Shown here: positions 17,278 to 25,779 of the stretch, in pieces
Layout of the letters: each line of letters opens with the position of its first letter
Position numbering within the stretch: position 1 is the stretch's first letter
From: Acidimicrobiales bacterium
Lineage (GTDB): Bacteria > Actinomycetota > Acidimicrobiia > Acidimicrobiales > Palsa-688
Direction: 5' to 3'
NCBI GenBank assembly: GCA_035533095.1
Contig: DATLUM010000056.1
Location: 1-64,000, forward strand
DNA length: 64,000 nucleotides
Made by a program: the position numbers and the translations under genes
The notes under the pieces: generated by a model
What the model was told of the DNA's origin: nothing
Seen by the model: only the letters and a program-made list of their open reading frames with translations
Databases searched by the model: none

Positions 17278-18143
17278 GCGACACCCGGACGATGAGCAAG
17301 GTGATCACCGAAGAAGAAGTGGTTGCCCAGCTTGCAGATGGCATGACCATCGGCATCGGCGGTTGGGGAAGCCGCCGCAAGCCGATGTCGATCGTGCGGG
17401 CGATCGCACGCAGCGACCTGCGCGACCTGACGATCGTGAGCTTCGCCGGCCCCGACCTCGGCCTGTTGTGTGCATCAGGCAAGGTTTCGCGCGCGCTGTA
17501 CCCGTTCGTCTCGCTCGATTCGATCGCGCTCGAACCGCATTTCCGTGTTGCCAGGCAGAACGGCATGATCGAGGACGTTCCCTGGGACGAAGGCATGTTC
17601 GTGTTGGGACTGCAGGCAGCGGCGTGGCGGGTCCCGTTCCTTCCCAGCCGGGTCGGCCTCGGCAGTGACCTGTTGGTGCACAATCGGATGCTCCAGACCG
17701 TCCGATCCCCGTACGAGGATCAGATGGAGCTGGTGGCGGTACCGGCGATCCGCCTGGATGCGGCCATTTGCCATCTAAACCGATCCGACGCCCGAGGCAA
17801 CGCCGCGTTCCTCGGACCCGACCTCTACTTCGACGACCTGTTGCTGCGAGCTGCGCCCACGCGGCGCTTCATCTCCGTCGAGAAGGTCGTGCCCACCGCG
17901 GAGCTCGCGCGAGAAGCCGGGACCGAGCTTCGCCTCCGCATCGCCAGGATGATGGTCGATGGCGTGGTCGAGCGCGCGGGCGGTGCGCTTTTCACTTCGT
18001 GCGTACCGGATTACGAGCGCGACGAGGGCCTGCAGAAGGAGTACGCCTCGGCAGCCAGGTCGGCCGAGGCGTGGGACGCTTTCAAGAAGGAATGGGTCGA
18101 CGTGAGCGAGGAAGAGTTCCAGGCGAAGGTGCGCGCCCGATGA
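17274..18143 (+). CDS. ipdA: IpdA, COCHEA-CoA hydrolase alpha subunit
   Basis: This 289-residue member of the class I CoA-transferase fold family matches IpdA (GMTIGIGGWGSRRKPMSIVRAI, SFAGPDLGLLCASGKV). IpdAB is known to be a ring-cleaving hydrolase of the final steroid ring intermediate rather than a CoA transferase. It forms a complex with IpdB, encoded next with an ATGA overlap. It starts at ATG 17274 within the echA20 stop. The enzyme is cytoplasmic. Confidence 0.94.
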   Translation: MSDTRTMSKVITEEEVVAQLADGMTIGIGGWGSRRKPMSIVRAIARSDLRDLTIVSFAGPDLGLLCASGKVSRALYPFVSLDSIALEPHFRVARQNGMIEDVPWDEGMFVLGLQAAAWRVPFLPSRVGLGSDLLVHNRMLQTVRSPYEDQMELVAVPAIRLDAAICHLNRSDARGNAAFLGPDLYFDDLLLRAAPTRRFISVEKVVPTAELAREAGTELRLRIARMMVDGVVERAGGALFTSCVPDYERDEGLQKEYASAARSAEAWDAFKKEWVDVSEEEFQAKVRAR

Positions 18144-18907
18144 TCGCCGACCTGGTCACCCGAGCGGAGGTGTGCATCGTCGCGTTGGCCGAGTGCTTCC
18201 GCGGCGATGGCGAGATCGTCGCCAACCCCATCGGGACGATCCCGATGATCTCTGGACGCTTGGCGCGCGCCAGCTTCGAGCCGGACCTGATGGTCACCGA
18301 CGGTGAAGCCTCTCTCGTGGCAGGAGACGAAGCGTTCGCATGGCCGAACGGAAAGATCGTCGAGTACTACAACCCCTACCGCTCGATGTTCGACGTGGTG
18401 TGGTCCGGCAGGCGCCACGTCGTGATGGGTGCCTCGCAGATCGACGCCTACGGCAACCAGAACTTCGCGGCCATCGGATCGGACTACCACGCCCCCAAGA
18501 CGCAGCTGATCGGGTTCCGCGGAGCTCCGGGGAACACCGTCAACCACGCAACGAGCTACTGGGTGTCAGGGCACTCCCCCAGAGTGTTCGTGGACAAGGT
18601 CGACGTGGTCACCGGTGTCGGATGGGACCGCGCGGAGGCGGCAGGGCCGGGAGCGACCGAATTCTTCGATCTCCGCCGAGTCGTCTCGAACCTCGCGGTG
18701 CTCGACTTCGGGGGTCCCTCGCACAGGATGCGGCTGCTCAGCGTCCACCCCGGGGTCACCGTGGACGAGGTGGTCGCAGCGACCGGCTTCGAGCTGGCAA
18801 TGGCTCCCGACATCATGGAGACCCGGTTGCCCAGCGCGGAAGAGCTGAGGCTGATCAGGGAAGTGATCGATCCCGACGGGCTGCGCCGCACAGAACTACC
18901 CGACTGA
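18140..18907 (+). CDS. ipdB: IpdB, COCHEA-CoA hydrolase beta subunit
   Basis: This 255-residue protein matches IpdB: EVCIVALAECFRGDGEIVANPIGTIP near the N-terminus, GASQIDAYGNQNFAAIG and the C-terminal SVHPGVTVDEVVAATGFEL. Together with IpdA it hydrolytically opens the last ring. ATG 18140 overlaps the ipdA stop. It is followed after 38 bp by the DUF35-thiolase pair. Confidence 0.94.
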   Translation: MIADLVTRAEVCIVALAECFRGDGEIVANPIGTIPMISGRLARASFEPDLMVTDGEASLVAGDEAFAWPNGKIVEYYNPYRSMFDVVWSGRRHVVMGASQIDAYGNQNFAAIGSDYHAPKTQLIGFRGAPGNTVNHATSYWVSGHSPRVFVDKVDVVTGVGWDRAEAAGPGATEFFDLRRVVSNLAVLDFGGPSHRMRLLSVHPGVTVDEVVAATGFELAMAPDIMETRLPSAEELRLIREVIDPDGLRRTELPD

Positions 18908-18945
18908 ATGGGATCCCGGACTGACGAGACGGAAGAGGTAGAGAT

Positions 18946-19410
18946 ATGACGATGAGAGTGCCTGCCGTCGAAGGTTGGCTGACGGTGGACGACCAACCGG
19001 CGCTCCTGGGAAGGAAGTGCCCGAGCTGCGGCACCTACATGTTCCCGCCCACCGGCGCCTGGTGCCCCAACCCGTCCTGCAGCTGCGACGAGCTAGAGAC
19101 CGTTGCGCTTTCGCGGACCGGGACGGTGTGGAGCTACACCGACGCCCAGTATCAGCCCCCCGCCCCTTACGTCTCCCCGACCGATCCGTACAAGCCTTTC
19201 GCGATCGCCGCAGTCGAGCTCGCCGAGGAGCGCCTCGTCGTGCTCGGGCAGGTAGCCAGCGGGTACGGGGTCTCGCACCTGCATGTCGGTGCGCCCGTCG
19301 AGCTGGTCGTGGAGCCCCTCGATTACGCGGACGAGCCGGACAAGATGGTGTGGCGCTGGAGGCCCACCTCCCCTGATGCCACAGCCGGCGGGGGGGGTGA
19401 GCCTCGATGA
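18946..19410 (+). CDS. DUF35 Zn-ribbon/OB-fold protein, aldolase partner
   Basis: This 154-residue protein has a rubredoxin-like zinc ribbon with Cys25, Cys28, Cys40 and Cys45 and then an OB fold (the DUF35 arrangement). In the known Ltp2-ChsH2 system a DUF35 domain binds the thiolase-like aldolase and helps bind CoA. Here it overlaps the next gene, an Ltp homologue, by 4 bp, so the two very likely form a complex. The RBS GAAGAGG precedes ATG 18946. The Gly-rich tail (GGGGEP) looks disordered. Confidence 0.85.
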   Translation: MTMRVPAVEGWLTVDDQPALLGRKCPSCGTYMFPPTGAWCPNPSCSCDELETVALSRTGTVWSYTDAQYQPPAPYVSPTDPYKPFAIAAVELAEERLVVLGQVASGYGVSHLHVGAPVELVVEPLDYADEPDKMVWRWRPTSPDATAGGGGEPR

Positions 19411-20597
19411 GCGGCGACGTCGCGATCCTCGGAGCGGGGATGCACCCCTGGGGCAAGTGGGGAAAGCCATTCGTCACCTACGGCGTCGCTGCCGCCCGGG
19501 CAGCTCTCGAGGACGCCGGAGTCGCCTGGAGCGACGTGCAGTTCGTCGTCGGTGGTGAAACCGTCCGCAACGGCTACGGCGGCTACGTCGCCGGATCAAC
19601 GATCGCCAGGGCGCTCGGATGGAACGGCGCCAGGGTCGCGACCTGCTACGCCGCGTGCGCATCCGGCTCGGCGGGGATAGAGGCCGCCCGCACCCGCATA
19701 CTCGCCGGGCTGTGCGACATCGCCCTGGTGGTCGGAGCCGACACCACACCCAAGGGCTTCCTCGCCCCGAACGCCGGTGAGCGCTGGGACGACCCGGACT
19801 GGCTCCGGTTCCGCCTGATCGGAGCGACGAACCCCGCGTACTTCGGGCTGTACGCCCGAAGGCGGATCGACTTGTACGGCGCGAGCCCGGCCGACTTCGC
19901 CGCTGTCAAGGTGAAGAACTCCCGTCACGGGCTGCACAACCCCTACGCCCGGTACCGCAAGGAGGTGTCCGCTGACGAGGTCATGGAGTCCCCAGTCGTC
20001 GCGGACCCGCTGAGACTGCTCGACATCTGCGCCACCTCCGACGGGGCGGCGGCAGTCGTGCTCGCGTCGATGGACGCGGCCCGCCGCCTGGGGGTGGCCA
20101 ACCCGGTTCGCATCAGGTCGGTATCCACCGTCTCCCCCACCTTCCCCAACACCGTGGTCGATCTGCCCGACATCGCGACCGACTCGGCTGCGGCGGTGCC
20201 CGCGCCGGCGCTCAGCTTCCGCGAGTCGATAGCCGCGGCGGCCTACGAAGAAGCCGGTCTCGGACCGGAGGACCTCTCGCTCGCCGAGGTGTACGACCTG
20301 TCCACTGCGCTCGAGCTCGACTGGTACGAGGACATCGGGCTCTGCCAAAAGGGTGAGGCCGAGAAGCTCCTGCACGAAGGAGTGACCACCCTCGGGGGTC
20401 GCGTCCCGGTGAACCCATCAGGTGGGCTCGCGTGCTTCGGCGAGGCGGTGCCGGCGCAGGCCGTGGCCCAGGTCTGCGAGGTCACCTGGCAGCTGCGCGG
20501 GCAGGCAGGCGAACGCCAGGTGGAGGGGGCCAAGGTGGGTCTCACCATCAACCAGGGGCTCTTCGGGCACGGGTCCTGCGTGATCCTTTCCAAGTGA
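19407..20597 (+). CDS. Ltp-type thiolase-fold protein, probable retro-aldolase
   Basis: This 396-residue thiolase-fold protein has a Cys at the usual nucleophile place (ACASG, about residue 84). The usual HDCF motif is replaced by YDLS and the GHP motif by FGEAVPA, so both thiolytic histidines are missing. Ltp2 also has YDH at the first site and works as a side-chain aldolase with a DUF35 partner. I therefore favour a lyase/retro-aldol role over thiolysis. The second Ltp2 catalytic Tyr region (GEAY) is GEAV here, so it may not be Ltp2 itself (Ltp3/Ltp4 are alternatives). It is coupled to the DUF35 gene and to ipdC by 4-bp overlaps. Confidence 0.82.
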   Translation: MSGDVAILGAGMHPWGKWGKPFVTYGVAAARAALEDAGVAWSDVQFVVGGETVRNGYGGYVAGSTIARALGWNGARVATCYAACASGSAGIEAARTRILAGLCDIALVVGADTTPKGFLAPNAGERWDDPDWLRFRLIGATNPAYFGLYARRRIDLYGASPADFAAVKVKNSRHGLHNPYARYRKEVSADEVMESPVVADPLRLLDICATSDGAAAVVLASMDAARRLGVANPVRIRSVSTVSPTFPNTVVDLPDIATDSAAAVPAPALSFRESIAAAAYEEAGLGPEDLSLAEVYDLSTALELDWYEDIGLCQKGEAEKLLHEGVTTLGGRVPVNPSGGLACFGEAVPAQAVAQVCEVTWQLRGQAGERQVEGAKVGLTINQGLFGHGSCVILSK

Positions 20598-21682
20598 GTC
20601 TCGACCCGGCGGGGGCCCTGCGCACCCCGGCGTGCGATCTGCTGGGGGTGCGCTACCCCATAGTGCAGACCGGTATGGGCTGGGTCGCCGGCGCGCGGCT
20701 GGCAGCGGCAACCTCGAACGCCGGCGGTCTCGGAATTCTCGCGTCGGCGACGATGACCTACGGGCAGCTCGAGCGCGCGATCTCCGAGGTGAGGGAGCGC
20801 ACCTCCAACCCCTTCGGCGTGAACCTTCGCAGCGACCATGCCGACGTCGAGCGGTTCGTGGCGTTGCTGGTTCGCGAGGAGGTGAGGGTCGCCAGCTTCG
20901 CCCAGGCCCCGAGCGCCGCGATCATCGGCAGGCTGAAGGACGCCGGGATCGTGACCATGCCCACGATTGCGGCACCCCGGCACGCCGAGAAGGTGGCCGC
21001 ACTCGGTGTGGATGCGATGATCGCCCAGGGTCACGAGGGTGGCGGCCACACCGGCCCGATCCCGACGAGCCTTCTTCTTCCGAAGGTCACCGCCGCGGTC
21101 GACGTGCCCGTGTTGGGTGCCGGCGGTTTTCACGACGGGAGGGGGCTCGTCGCCGCGCTCGCGTGGGGTGCCGCCGGAATCGCGATGGGGACCAGGTTCC
21201 TGCTCACCAAGGAGAGCACGGTGCCCGACGAGGTGAAGGCCCGCTATCTCGCAGCAGCGTTGACCGATACGGTCGTCACCCGTTCGATCGACGGCGCCCC
21301 ACAGCGGGTGATCCGGACCGAGCTGGTCGACCACCTCGAAGGCAGGTTCCGCCCCGCGGCGGCGATGCAGGCGGTCGCCAACGCGTTGCGGTTGAGGCGC
21401 CTGACCGACACGTCCTTGCGGGCCCTGGTCAGGGAGGGGCTCGCCATGAAGCGCAACGGGGATCTCACCTGGGCGCAGGTCGCCATGGCGGCCAACGCGC
21501 CGATGCTCACCCGAGCAACCATGGTGGAGGGGCGCCTCGAGGCCGGCATCCTCCCCACCGGTCAGGTCACCGGCCTGATCGAGGAGCTACCTACGGTCTC
21601 CGAGCTGATCGAGGAGATCGTCCGAGAAGCGACCGCGACGATCTCCTCGCTCGCCGGGAGAGCGAACCCCGACGAGCGTTAG
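20594..21682 (+). CDS. ipdC: IpdC-like flavin oxidoreductase (nitronate monooxygenase family)
   Basis: This 362-residue FMN-dependent TIM-barrel protein of the 2-nitropropane dioxygenase family has GWVAGARLAAATSNAGGLGIL at the N-terminus and the FMN motifs AQGHEGGGHTG and GAGGFHDGRGLVAAL. Its place directly beyond echA20-ipdAB fits IpdC, the flavin reductase/dehydrogenase of the HIP ring D steps. The start is GTG 20594, overlapping the Ltp stop (GTGA). It is last in the plus-strand operon and convergent with fadA6. Family certainty is high; the IpdC identity rests mostly on context. Confidence 0.84.
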   Translation: MSLDPAGALRTPACDLLGVRYPIVQTGMGWVAGARLAAATSNAGGLGILASATMTYGQLERAISEVRERTSNPFGVNLRSDHADVERFVALLVREEVRVASFAQAPSAAIIGRLKDAGIVTMPTIAAPRHAEKVAALGVDAMIAQGHEGGGHTGPIPTSLLLPKVTAAVDVPVLGAGGFHDGRGLVAALAWGAAGIAMGTRFLLTKESTVPDEVKARYLAAALTDTVVTRSIDGAPQRVIRTELVDHLEGRFRPAAAMQAVANALRLRRLTDTSLRALVREGLAMKRNGDLTWAQVAMAANAPMLTRATMVEGRLEAGILPTGQVTGLIEELPTVSELIEEIVREATATISSLAGRANPDER

Positions 21683-21686
21683 GCCC

Positions 21687-21707
21687 AGCCTCGGGAGCCG
21701 GCTGGTC
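21687..21707. terminator. Candidate hairpin between convergent ipdC and fadA6
   Basis: CCAGCC (21687-21692) and GGCTGG (21702-21707) form a 6-bp GC-rich stem with a 9-nt loop between the two convergent stops. There is no T tract. It could serve both strands. Confidence 0.45.
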
Positions 21708-22860
21708 AGCCCAGGCGCTCGATGATGGTGACGTTCGCCTGGCCGCCACCCTCGCACATGGTCTGCAGGCCGTAGCGCCCCCCGGTCCTCTCGAGCTCGG
21801 CGAGCAGCGTCGTCATGAGGCGTGCTCCCGTGGCGCCGAGCGGATGACCAAGCGAAATAGCCCCACCGTTGACGTTCACCTTCGCGTGTTCGGCCCCGGT
21901 GTCGGCCAGCCACGCCAGCACGACTGAGGCGAACGCCTCGTTGATCTCGACCAGGTCGATGTCGTCGAGGCTCATTCCGGCCTTCTCCAGCGCGTACGCG
22001 GTCGCGGGTATCGGCGCCGTCAGCATCCACACCGGGTCGGCTCCCCGGACGCTGATGTGATGGATGCGCGCGCGTGGCTTCAGCCCGTGAGTCGCGAGGC
22101 CCCGCTCGTTGACGATCAGCAATGCCGCGGAAGCGTCGGATATCTGGCTGGACACCGCCGCAGTCAGCCGCCCGCCTTCGACGAGCGTCGGCAACGACGC
22201 CATCTTCTCCGGCGACGTCCCCCTCCTCGGCCCCTCGTCTTCGGTGACTCCCGCGACGGGGACGATCTGGGTTTCGAATCTCCCTTCGTCGATCGCCCTG
22301 ATAGCCCGTTCGTGCGATTCGAGGGCGAAGCGCTCCATGTCCTCGCGGCTGATCTCCCACTTCGCGGCGATCATCTCCGCGGCGCGGAACTGCGAGACCT
22401 CCTCGCCTCCGTAGCGCGACTTCCAGCCCTCGGAACCGGAGAACGGGTCGTCGAATCCGTAGGCCTGCCCGGCGAGCATGGCGGCGGTGATCGGGATCTG
22501 GCTCATGTTCTGCACCCCGCCCGCGACCACCACGTCGCTGGTTCCACTCAGCACCGCCTGAGCCGCGAAGTGGACGGCCTGCTGGGAAGAACCGCACTGG
22601 CGGTCGATGGTCGTGCCCGGTACCTCGTCCGGCAACCCTGCAGCCAGCCAGCACGTCCGGGCGATGTCACCGGCCTGCGGGCCGATGGTGTCGACGCAAC
22701 CGAAGATGACGTCCTCAACGGCGGCGGGGTCGACACCGGTGCGTTCCATCAGCGCGTTGATCGCCGCCGCGCCGAGATCTGCCGGGTGCACGCCCGACAA
22801 GCCGCCCCCTCGCTTGCCAACCGGCGTGCGGACAGCGTCGACGATGTAAGCCTCGTTCAT
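21706..22860 (-). CDS. fadA6: Acetyl-CoA acyltransferase, FadA6-like
   Basis: This is a 384-residue thiolase with intact residues: Cys89 in DRQCGSSQQA, the NEAFAS motif, His339 in GHPLGATG and Cys369 in CEGGG. It is very similar to FadA6 over its whole length, including TTIDRQCGSSQQAVHF and ARIHHISVRGADPVWML. FadA6 performs the thiolytic step on open-chain products of ring C/D degradation. It is the last gene of the long minus-strand operon that begins at fadD3 (29369). Confidence 0.94.
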   Translation of the reverse strand: MNEAYIVDAVRTPVGKRGGGLSGVHPADLGAAAINALMERTGVDPAAVEDVIFGCVDTIGPQAGDIARTCWLAAGLPDEVPGTTIDRQCGSSQQAVHFAAQAVLSGTSDVVVAGGVQNMSQIPITAAMLAGQAYGFDDPFSGSEGWKSRYGGEEVSQFRAAEMIAAKWEISREDMERFALESHERAIRAIDEGRFETQIVPVAGVTEDEGPRRGTSPEKMASLPTLVEGGRLTAAVSSQISDASAALLIVNERGLATHGLKPRARIHHISVRGADPVWMLTAPIPATAYALEKAGMSLDDIDLVEINEAFASVVLAWLADTGAEHAKVNVNGGAISLGHPLGATGARLMTTLLAELERTGGRYGLQTMCEGGGQANVTIIERLG

Positions 22861-22873
22861 GGGGTTCCTTCCT

Positions 22874-23869
22874 CTAGATCCCTAATTCTGTCGCGACGAG
22901 CGACCTGTGCGCAGCTGCCGAGCCGTGGGCGGCCGCCAGGCACCAGACCCTCTTCAGCCACATGTGCAGCGGGTAGTCGTCGGTGTAGCCCATGGCCCCG
23001 TGGCACTGAAGCGCAACCTTGGCCGCGAAGCTGGCCGCGTCGGAGGCCATCGCTTTGGCCATCGAGATCATCCTGAGGCGGTCTGCTCCGCCAGGTTCTC
23101 CCGGATAGCAGGAGTGCGACGCGGCCCAGACGGCCGGCGCGGCGAACTCCGTGCGCAGATGAGCGTTGGCGAGATGGTGCTTGACGGCCTGGAAGCTCCC
23201 GACCGCTACCCCGAACTGCTTGCGGTCCTTCACGTACGCGACGGTCGTCTCCACGAGCGCCCGGCCCAGACCCAATAGCACCGCTGAAGAAGCGAGAGCA
23301 GCGAGCTCGTCGACACCCGCCTTCGTCGCGATCGGAACCCCTTCCCCCCGGGGTGTGACCACGGCGAGGTCCCGAGTCCGGTCGACCGACCGGACCGGCT
23401 CCAGCTCCACCTGGTCCCTCGGGTACAGGGCCGCCTCGCCATCGGAGGCGACGAGGAAGTAGCCGGCGACGGTGGAGGCGGGTGCGTGGCGCGAAGGACC
23501 CGACGCCAAGGTCACGATCGACGAGCCGTCGACGATCGAGGGCAGCACGGACGCCGGGTCGCCCGCGGCGGCGATCAGGGGGACCGCCACTGCTGCGGTC
23601 TCCATCACCGGCAGGGGCAGAGCGGCGCGGCCGCACTCGGCCAGCACCACGGCCATCGTCAAGCCGTCGAGTTGCGAACCGCCGGCGGAATCGGGGGCGA
23701 GCAACCCCTGGGCACCGACAGACGCCAGCTCGCGCCACAGCGCCAGCATCGGCTCGGCGGAGCCCACCTCCCAGCACCGCTCGAGCATCCCGCTGTCGCA
23801 GCGCTTCTCCAGCAGCGAGCCGACGGTGTCTCGGACCGCAACCTGGTGGTCCTCGAACGCGAACCTCAC
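22874..23869 (-). CDS. Acyl-CoA dehydrogenase, small subunit of IpdE-type pair
   Basis: This 331-residue protein is a short and diverged ACAD, typical of one subunit of actinobacterial steroid heteromeric dehydrogenases. Recognisable parts are GAQGLLAPDSAGGS, GSFQAVKHHLANAH and the C-terminal QCHGAMGYTDDYPLHMWLKRVW. The GTG at 23869 is chosen because it lies 2 bp after the partner's stop; the longer frame upstream is a shadow. With the 23872 gene it resembles IpdE1-IpdE2, the heterotetramer that desaturates a HIP-CoA intermediate. Which paralogue is IpdE1 or IpdE2 I leave open. Confidence 0.84.
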   Translation of the reverse strand: MRFAFEDHQVAVRDTVGSLLEKRCDSGMLERCWEVGSAEPMLALWRELASVGAQGLLAPDSAGGSQLDGLTMAVVLAECGRAALPLPVMETAAVAVPLIAAAGDPASVLPSIVDGSSIVTLASGPSRHAPASTVAGYFLVASDGEAALYPRDQVELEPVRSVDRTRDLAVVTPRGEGVPIATKAGVDELAALASSAVLLGLGRALVETTVAYVKDRKQFGVAVGSFQAVKHHLANAHLRTEFAAPAVWAASHSCYPGEPGGADRLRMISMAKAMASDAASFAAKVALQCHGAMGYTDDYPLHMWLKRVWCLAAAHGSAAAHRSLVATELGI

Positions 23870-23871
23870 GC

Positions 23872-25014
23872 CTATCCCCTCGGCAACCCGAGCAGTCGCT
23901 CGGCGGCGATGTTGCGCTGGATCTCGTTGGTCCCGGCGTAGATCGGACCCGACAGGGAGAACTCGTATCCCCTCATCCACGCGTCGTCGAGCTCACCATC
24001 GTCGCCCTGAAGAGCGAGCGCCGTATCGTGGAGCCGCACGTCCATCTCTGACCACCAGATCTTGTTGAGACTCGACTCTGCTCCTGGCTTGGCGCCGTCG
24101 ACGATCGATGTGACCGCTTGGAGAGTGAACAGCCGGTAAGCCTCCGCCTCCATCCATCCCTGCGCGACATGTTCACGCAGCGATCGGTCTGCCACCGCGC
24201 CGGCGGCGTCCTTTTCCTTGTAGAGCGAGATCAACCTGTCGGCCACCGCCAGGAAACGACCCGGCGACCTCAGTGTCAGGCCTCTCTCCGACCCTGTGGT
24301 CGCCATCGCGACCGACCAACCCTGACCCACCCCCCCGAGCACGTCGTCGTCGGTCACCTCGACACCGTCGAAGAACACTTCGGCGAATCCCTCGTCACCG
24401 TCCAGGCGGCCGAATCCCCTCACCTCGACCCCCGGAGCGTCGAGCGGGACGAGGAAGTATGTGAGACCTCGATGGCGCTTGGACTCGGGGTCTGTTCGGA
24501 ACAAGCCGAACAGGTGGGTGCAGAACGCGCCCCGCGTCGTCCAGATCTTCTGGCCGTGAAGTGCCCATCCGCGCTCGGTTCGCTCGGCCCGGCTGCTGAT
24601 GCCCGCCAGGTCGCTGCCGGCGCCCGGCTCGGACCATCCCTGGCACCACAGGTCCTCCGCGGCAGCCATGCGCGGCAGGATCCTCGACTGCTGATCCGGT
24701 GTGCCGAACTCGAAGATGCTCGGCGCGAGCAGGAAGATGCCGTTCTGTGTGACCCGTTGCGGCGCTCCTGCGCGGTAGTACTCCTCCTCGAATATCAGCC
24801 ATTGCCAGAGCGACGCGCCCCGACCGCCGTACTGCTCAGGCCACGACACGACCGCCCAGCGATCCTCGTGAAGCCGGCGTTCCCACGCGAGGTGCAGCGC
24901 GAACCCTTCGCGTGTGTCACCGGACGGGAGCGCCGGCCGGGGAACGTTCTCCTCGAGCCATGCCCGAGCCTGCGCGCGGAAAGCCTCGTCCTCCGGGCTC
25001 CACGTGAGATCCAC
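23872..25014 (-). CDS. Acyl-CoA dehydrogenase, FadE30-like, IpdE-type pair
   Basis: This 380-residue ACAD contains WPEQYGGRGASLWQWLIFEEEYYRAGAPQ, LWCQGWSEPGAGSDLAG and IYAGTNEIQRNIAAERLLGLPRG, which line up with FadE30 of the KstR2 regulon. It is FAD-dependent and likely forms the catalytic heteromer with the next gene, acting on bicyclic HIP-derived CoA thioesters. ATG 25014 lies 3 bp after the SDR stop. It belongs to the fadD3-to-fadA6 operon. Confidence 0.88.
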   Translation of the reverse strand: MDLTWSPEDEAFRAQARAWLEENVPRPALPSGDTREGFALHLAWERRLHEDRWAVVSWPEQYGGRGASLWQWLIFEEEYYRAGAPQRVTQNGIFLLAPSIFEFGTPDQQSRILPRMAAAEDLWCQGWSEPGAGSDLAGISSRAERTERGWALHGQKIWTTRGAFCTHLFGLFRTDPESKRHRGLTYFLVPLDAPGVEVRGFGRLDGDEGFAEVFFDGVEVTDDDVLGGVGQGWSVAMATTGSERGLTLRSPGRFLAVADRLISLYKEKDAAGAVADRSLREHVAQGWMEAEAYRLFTLQAVTSIVDGAKPGAESSLNKIWWSEMDVRLHDTALALQGDDGELDDAWMRGYEFSLSGPIYAGTNEIQRNIAAERLLGLPRG

Positions 25015-25017
25015 GCG

Positions 25018-25779
25018 CTACAGCTCCTCTCCGCCCGCGTCGCGAACGACCGCACCCAGCCACGCCGGCTCCTCTCCCCCGCCGTCCACGACGAGCTCGG
25101 CGCCCGTCACGTACGACACGCCGGGTGACGAGAGGAGTAGGCACGCCGCGGCCACGTCCTGTGCAGTCGCGAAGCGCCGCATAGGGACCGTCTTCTCGAC
25201 GGCGCCCGGGTTCTGCCCGTAGGTCTCCTCGAGCAGCTCCGTGCGCAACAGGCCGGGGCTCACCAGGTTCACCCGCACCTTCGGGGCCCATTCGAGCGCG
25301 AGGCTGCGGGTAAGCCCGACGAGACCGGCCTTGGCAGCCACGTAGGCGGACACGTCCTTCGAGGGGCGCATCGAGACCGTGCTGCCGATGTTGATGATGA
25401 CGCCGCCGTCGTCTTGGGCCTGCATCACCTCGTTGACACGCTGCGCCACGTAGAAGGGGCCCAGCAGGTTGAGCGCGACGACCTTCTCGAACAGGCGCGG
25501 GCTCATGGTGGCGGCCGGGGCGTAGGGCGTCCCGCCGGCGTTGTTGATTAGGACGTCGACGCGACCGTGATCGGCGACGACCGCCGACACCAGGCTGCGC
25601 ACCTGCTCCGGATCGCGGACGTCGCATGGGAAAAAAGACGCAGCCAGGGTGCCCGCAGAAGGTTGGTTGCGGCCGCAGGCCACCACGTGATCGCCGGCCT
25701 CCGCGAACGCTTCGACCAGTCCCTTGCCGAGCCCCCGCCCGCCTCCGGTCACCAGGACCACCCGCCCCACCCGGGTCAA
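25018..25779 (-). CDS. Classical SDR, HIP operon
   Basis: This encodes 253 residues with TTG 25779 as start. That TTG overlaps the preceding stop (TTGA) and has GAGG 8 bp upstream; GTG 25788 is the alternative. The cofactor motif is VTGGGRGLGKG, the NNAG motif is intact and the catalytic motif is SAYVAAK. It is a probable NAD(P)-dependent hydroxyacyl-CoA dehydrogenase of ring C/D degradation. The KstR2 regulon of mycobacteria has several such SDRs and I cannot say which one this replaces. Confidence 0.82.
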   Translation of the reverse strand: MTRVGRVVLVTGGGRGLGKGLVEAFAEAGDHVVACGRNQPSAGTLAASFFPCDVRDPEQVRSLVSAVVADHGRVDVLINNAGGTPYAPAATMSPRLFEKVVALNLLGPFYVAQRVNEVMQAQDDGGVIINIGSTVSMRPSKDVSAYVAAKAGLVGLTRSLALEWAPKVRVNLVSPGLLRTELLEETYGQNPGAVEKTVPMRRFATAQDVAAACLLLSSPGVSYVTGAELVVDGGGEEPAWLGAVVRDAGGEEL

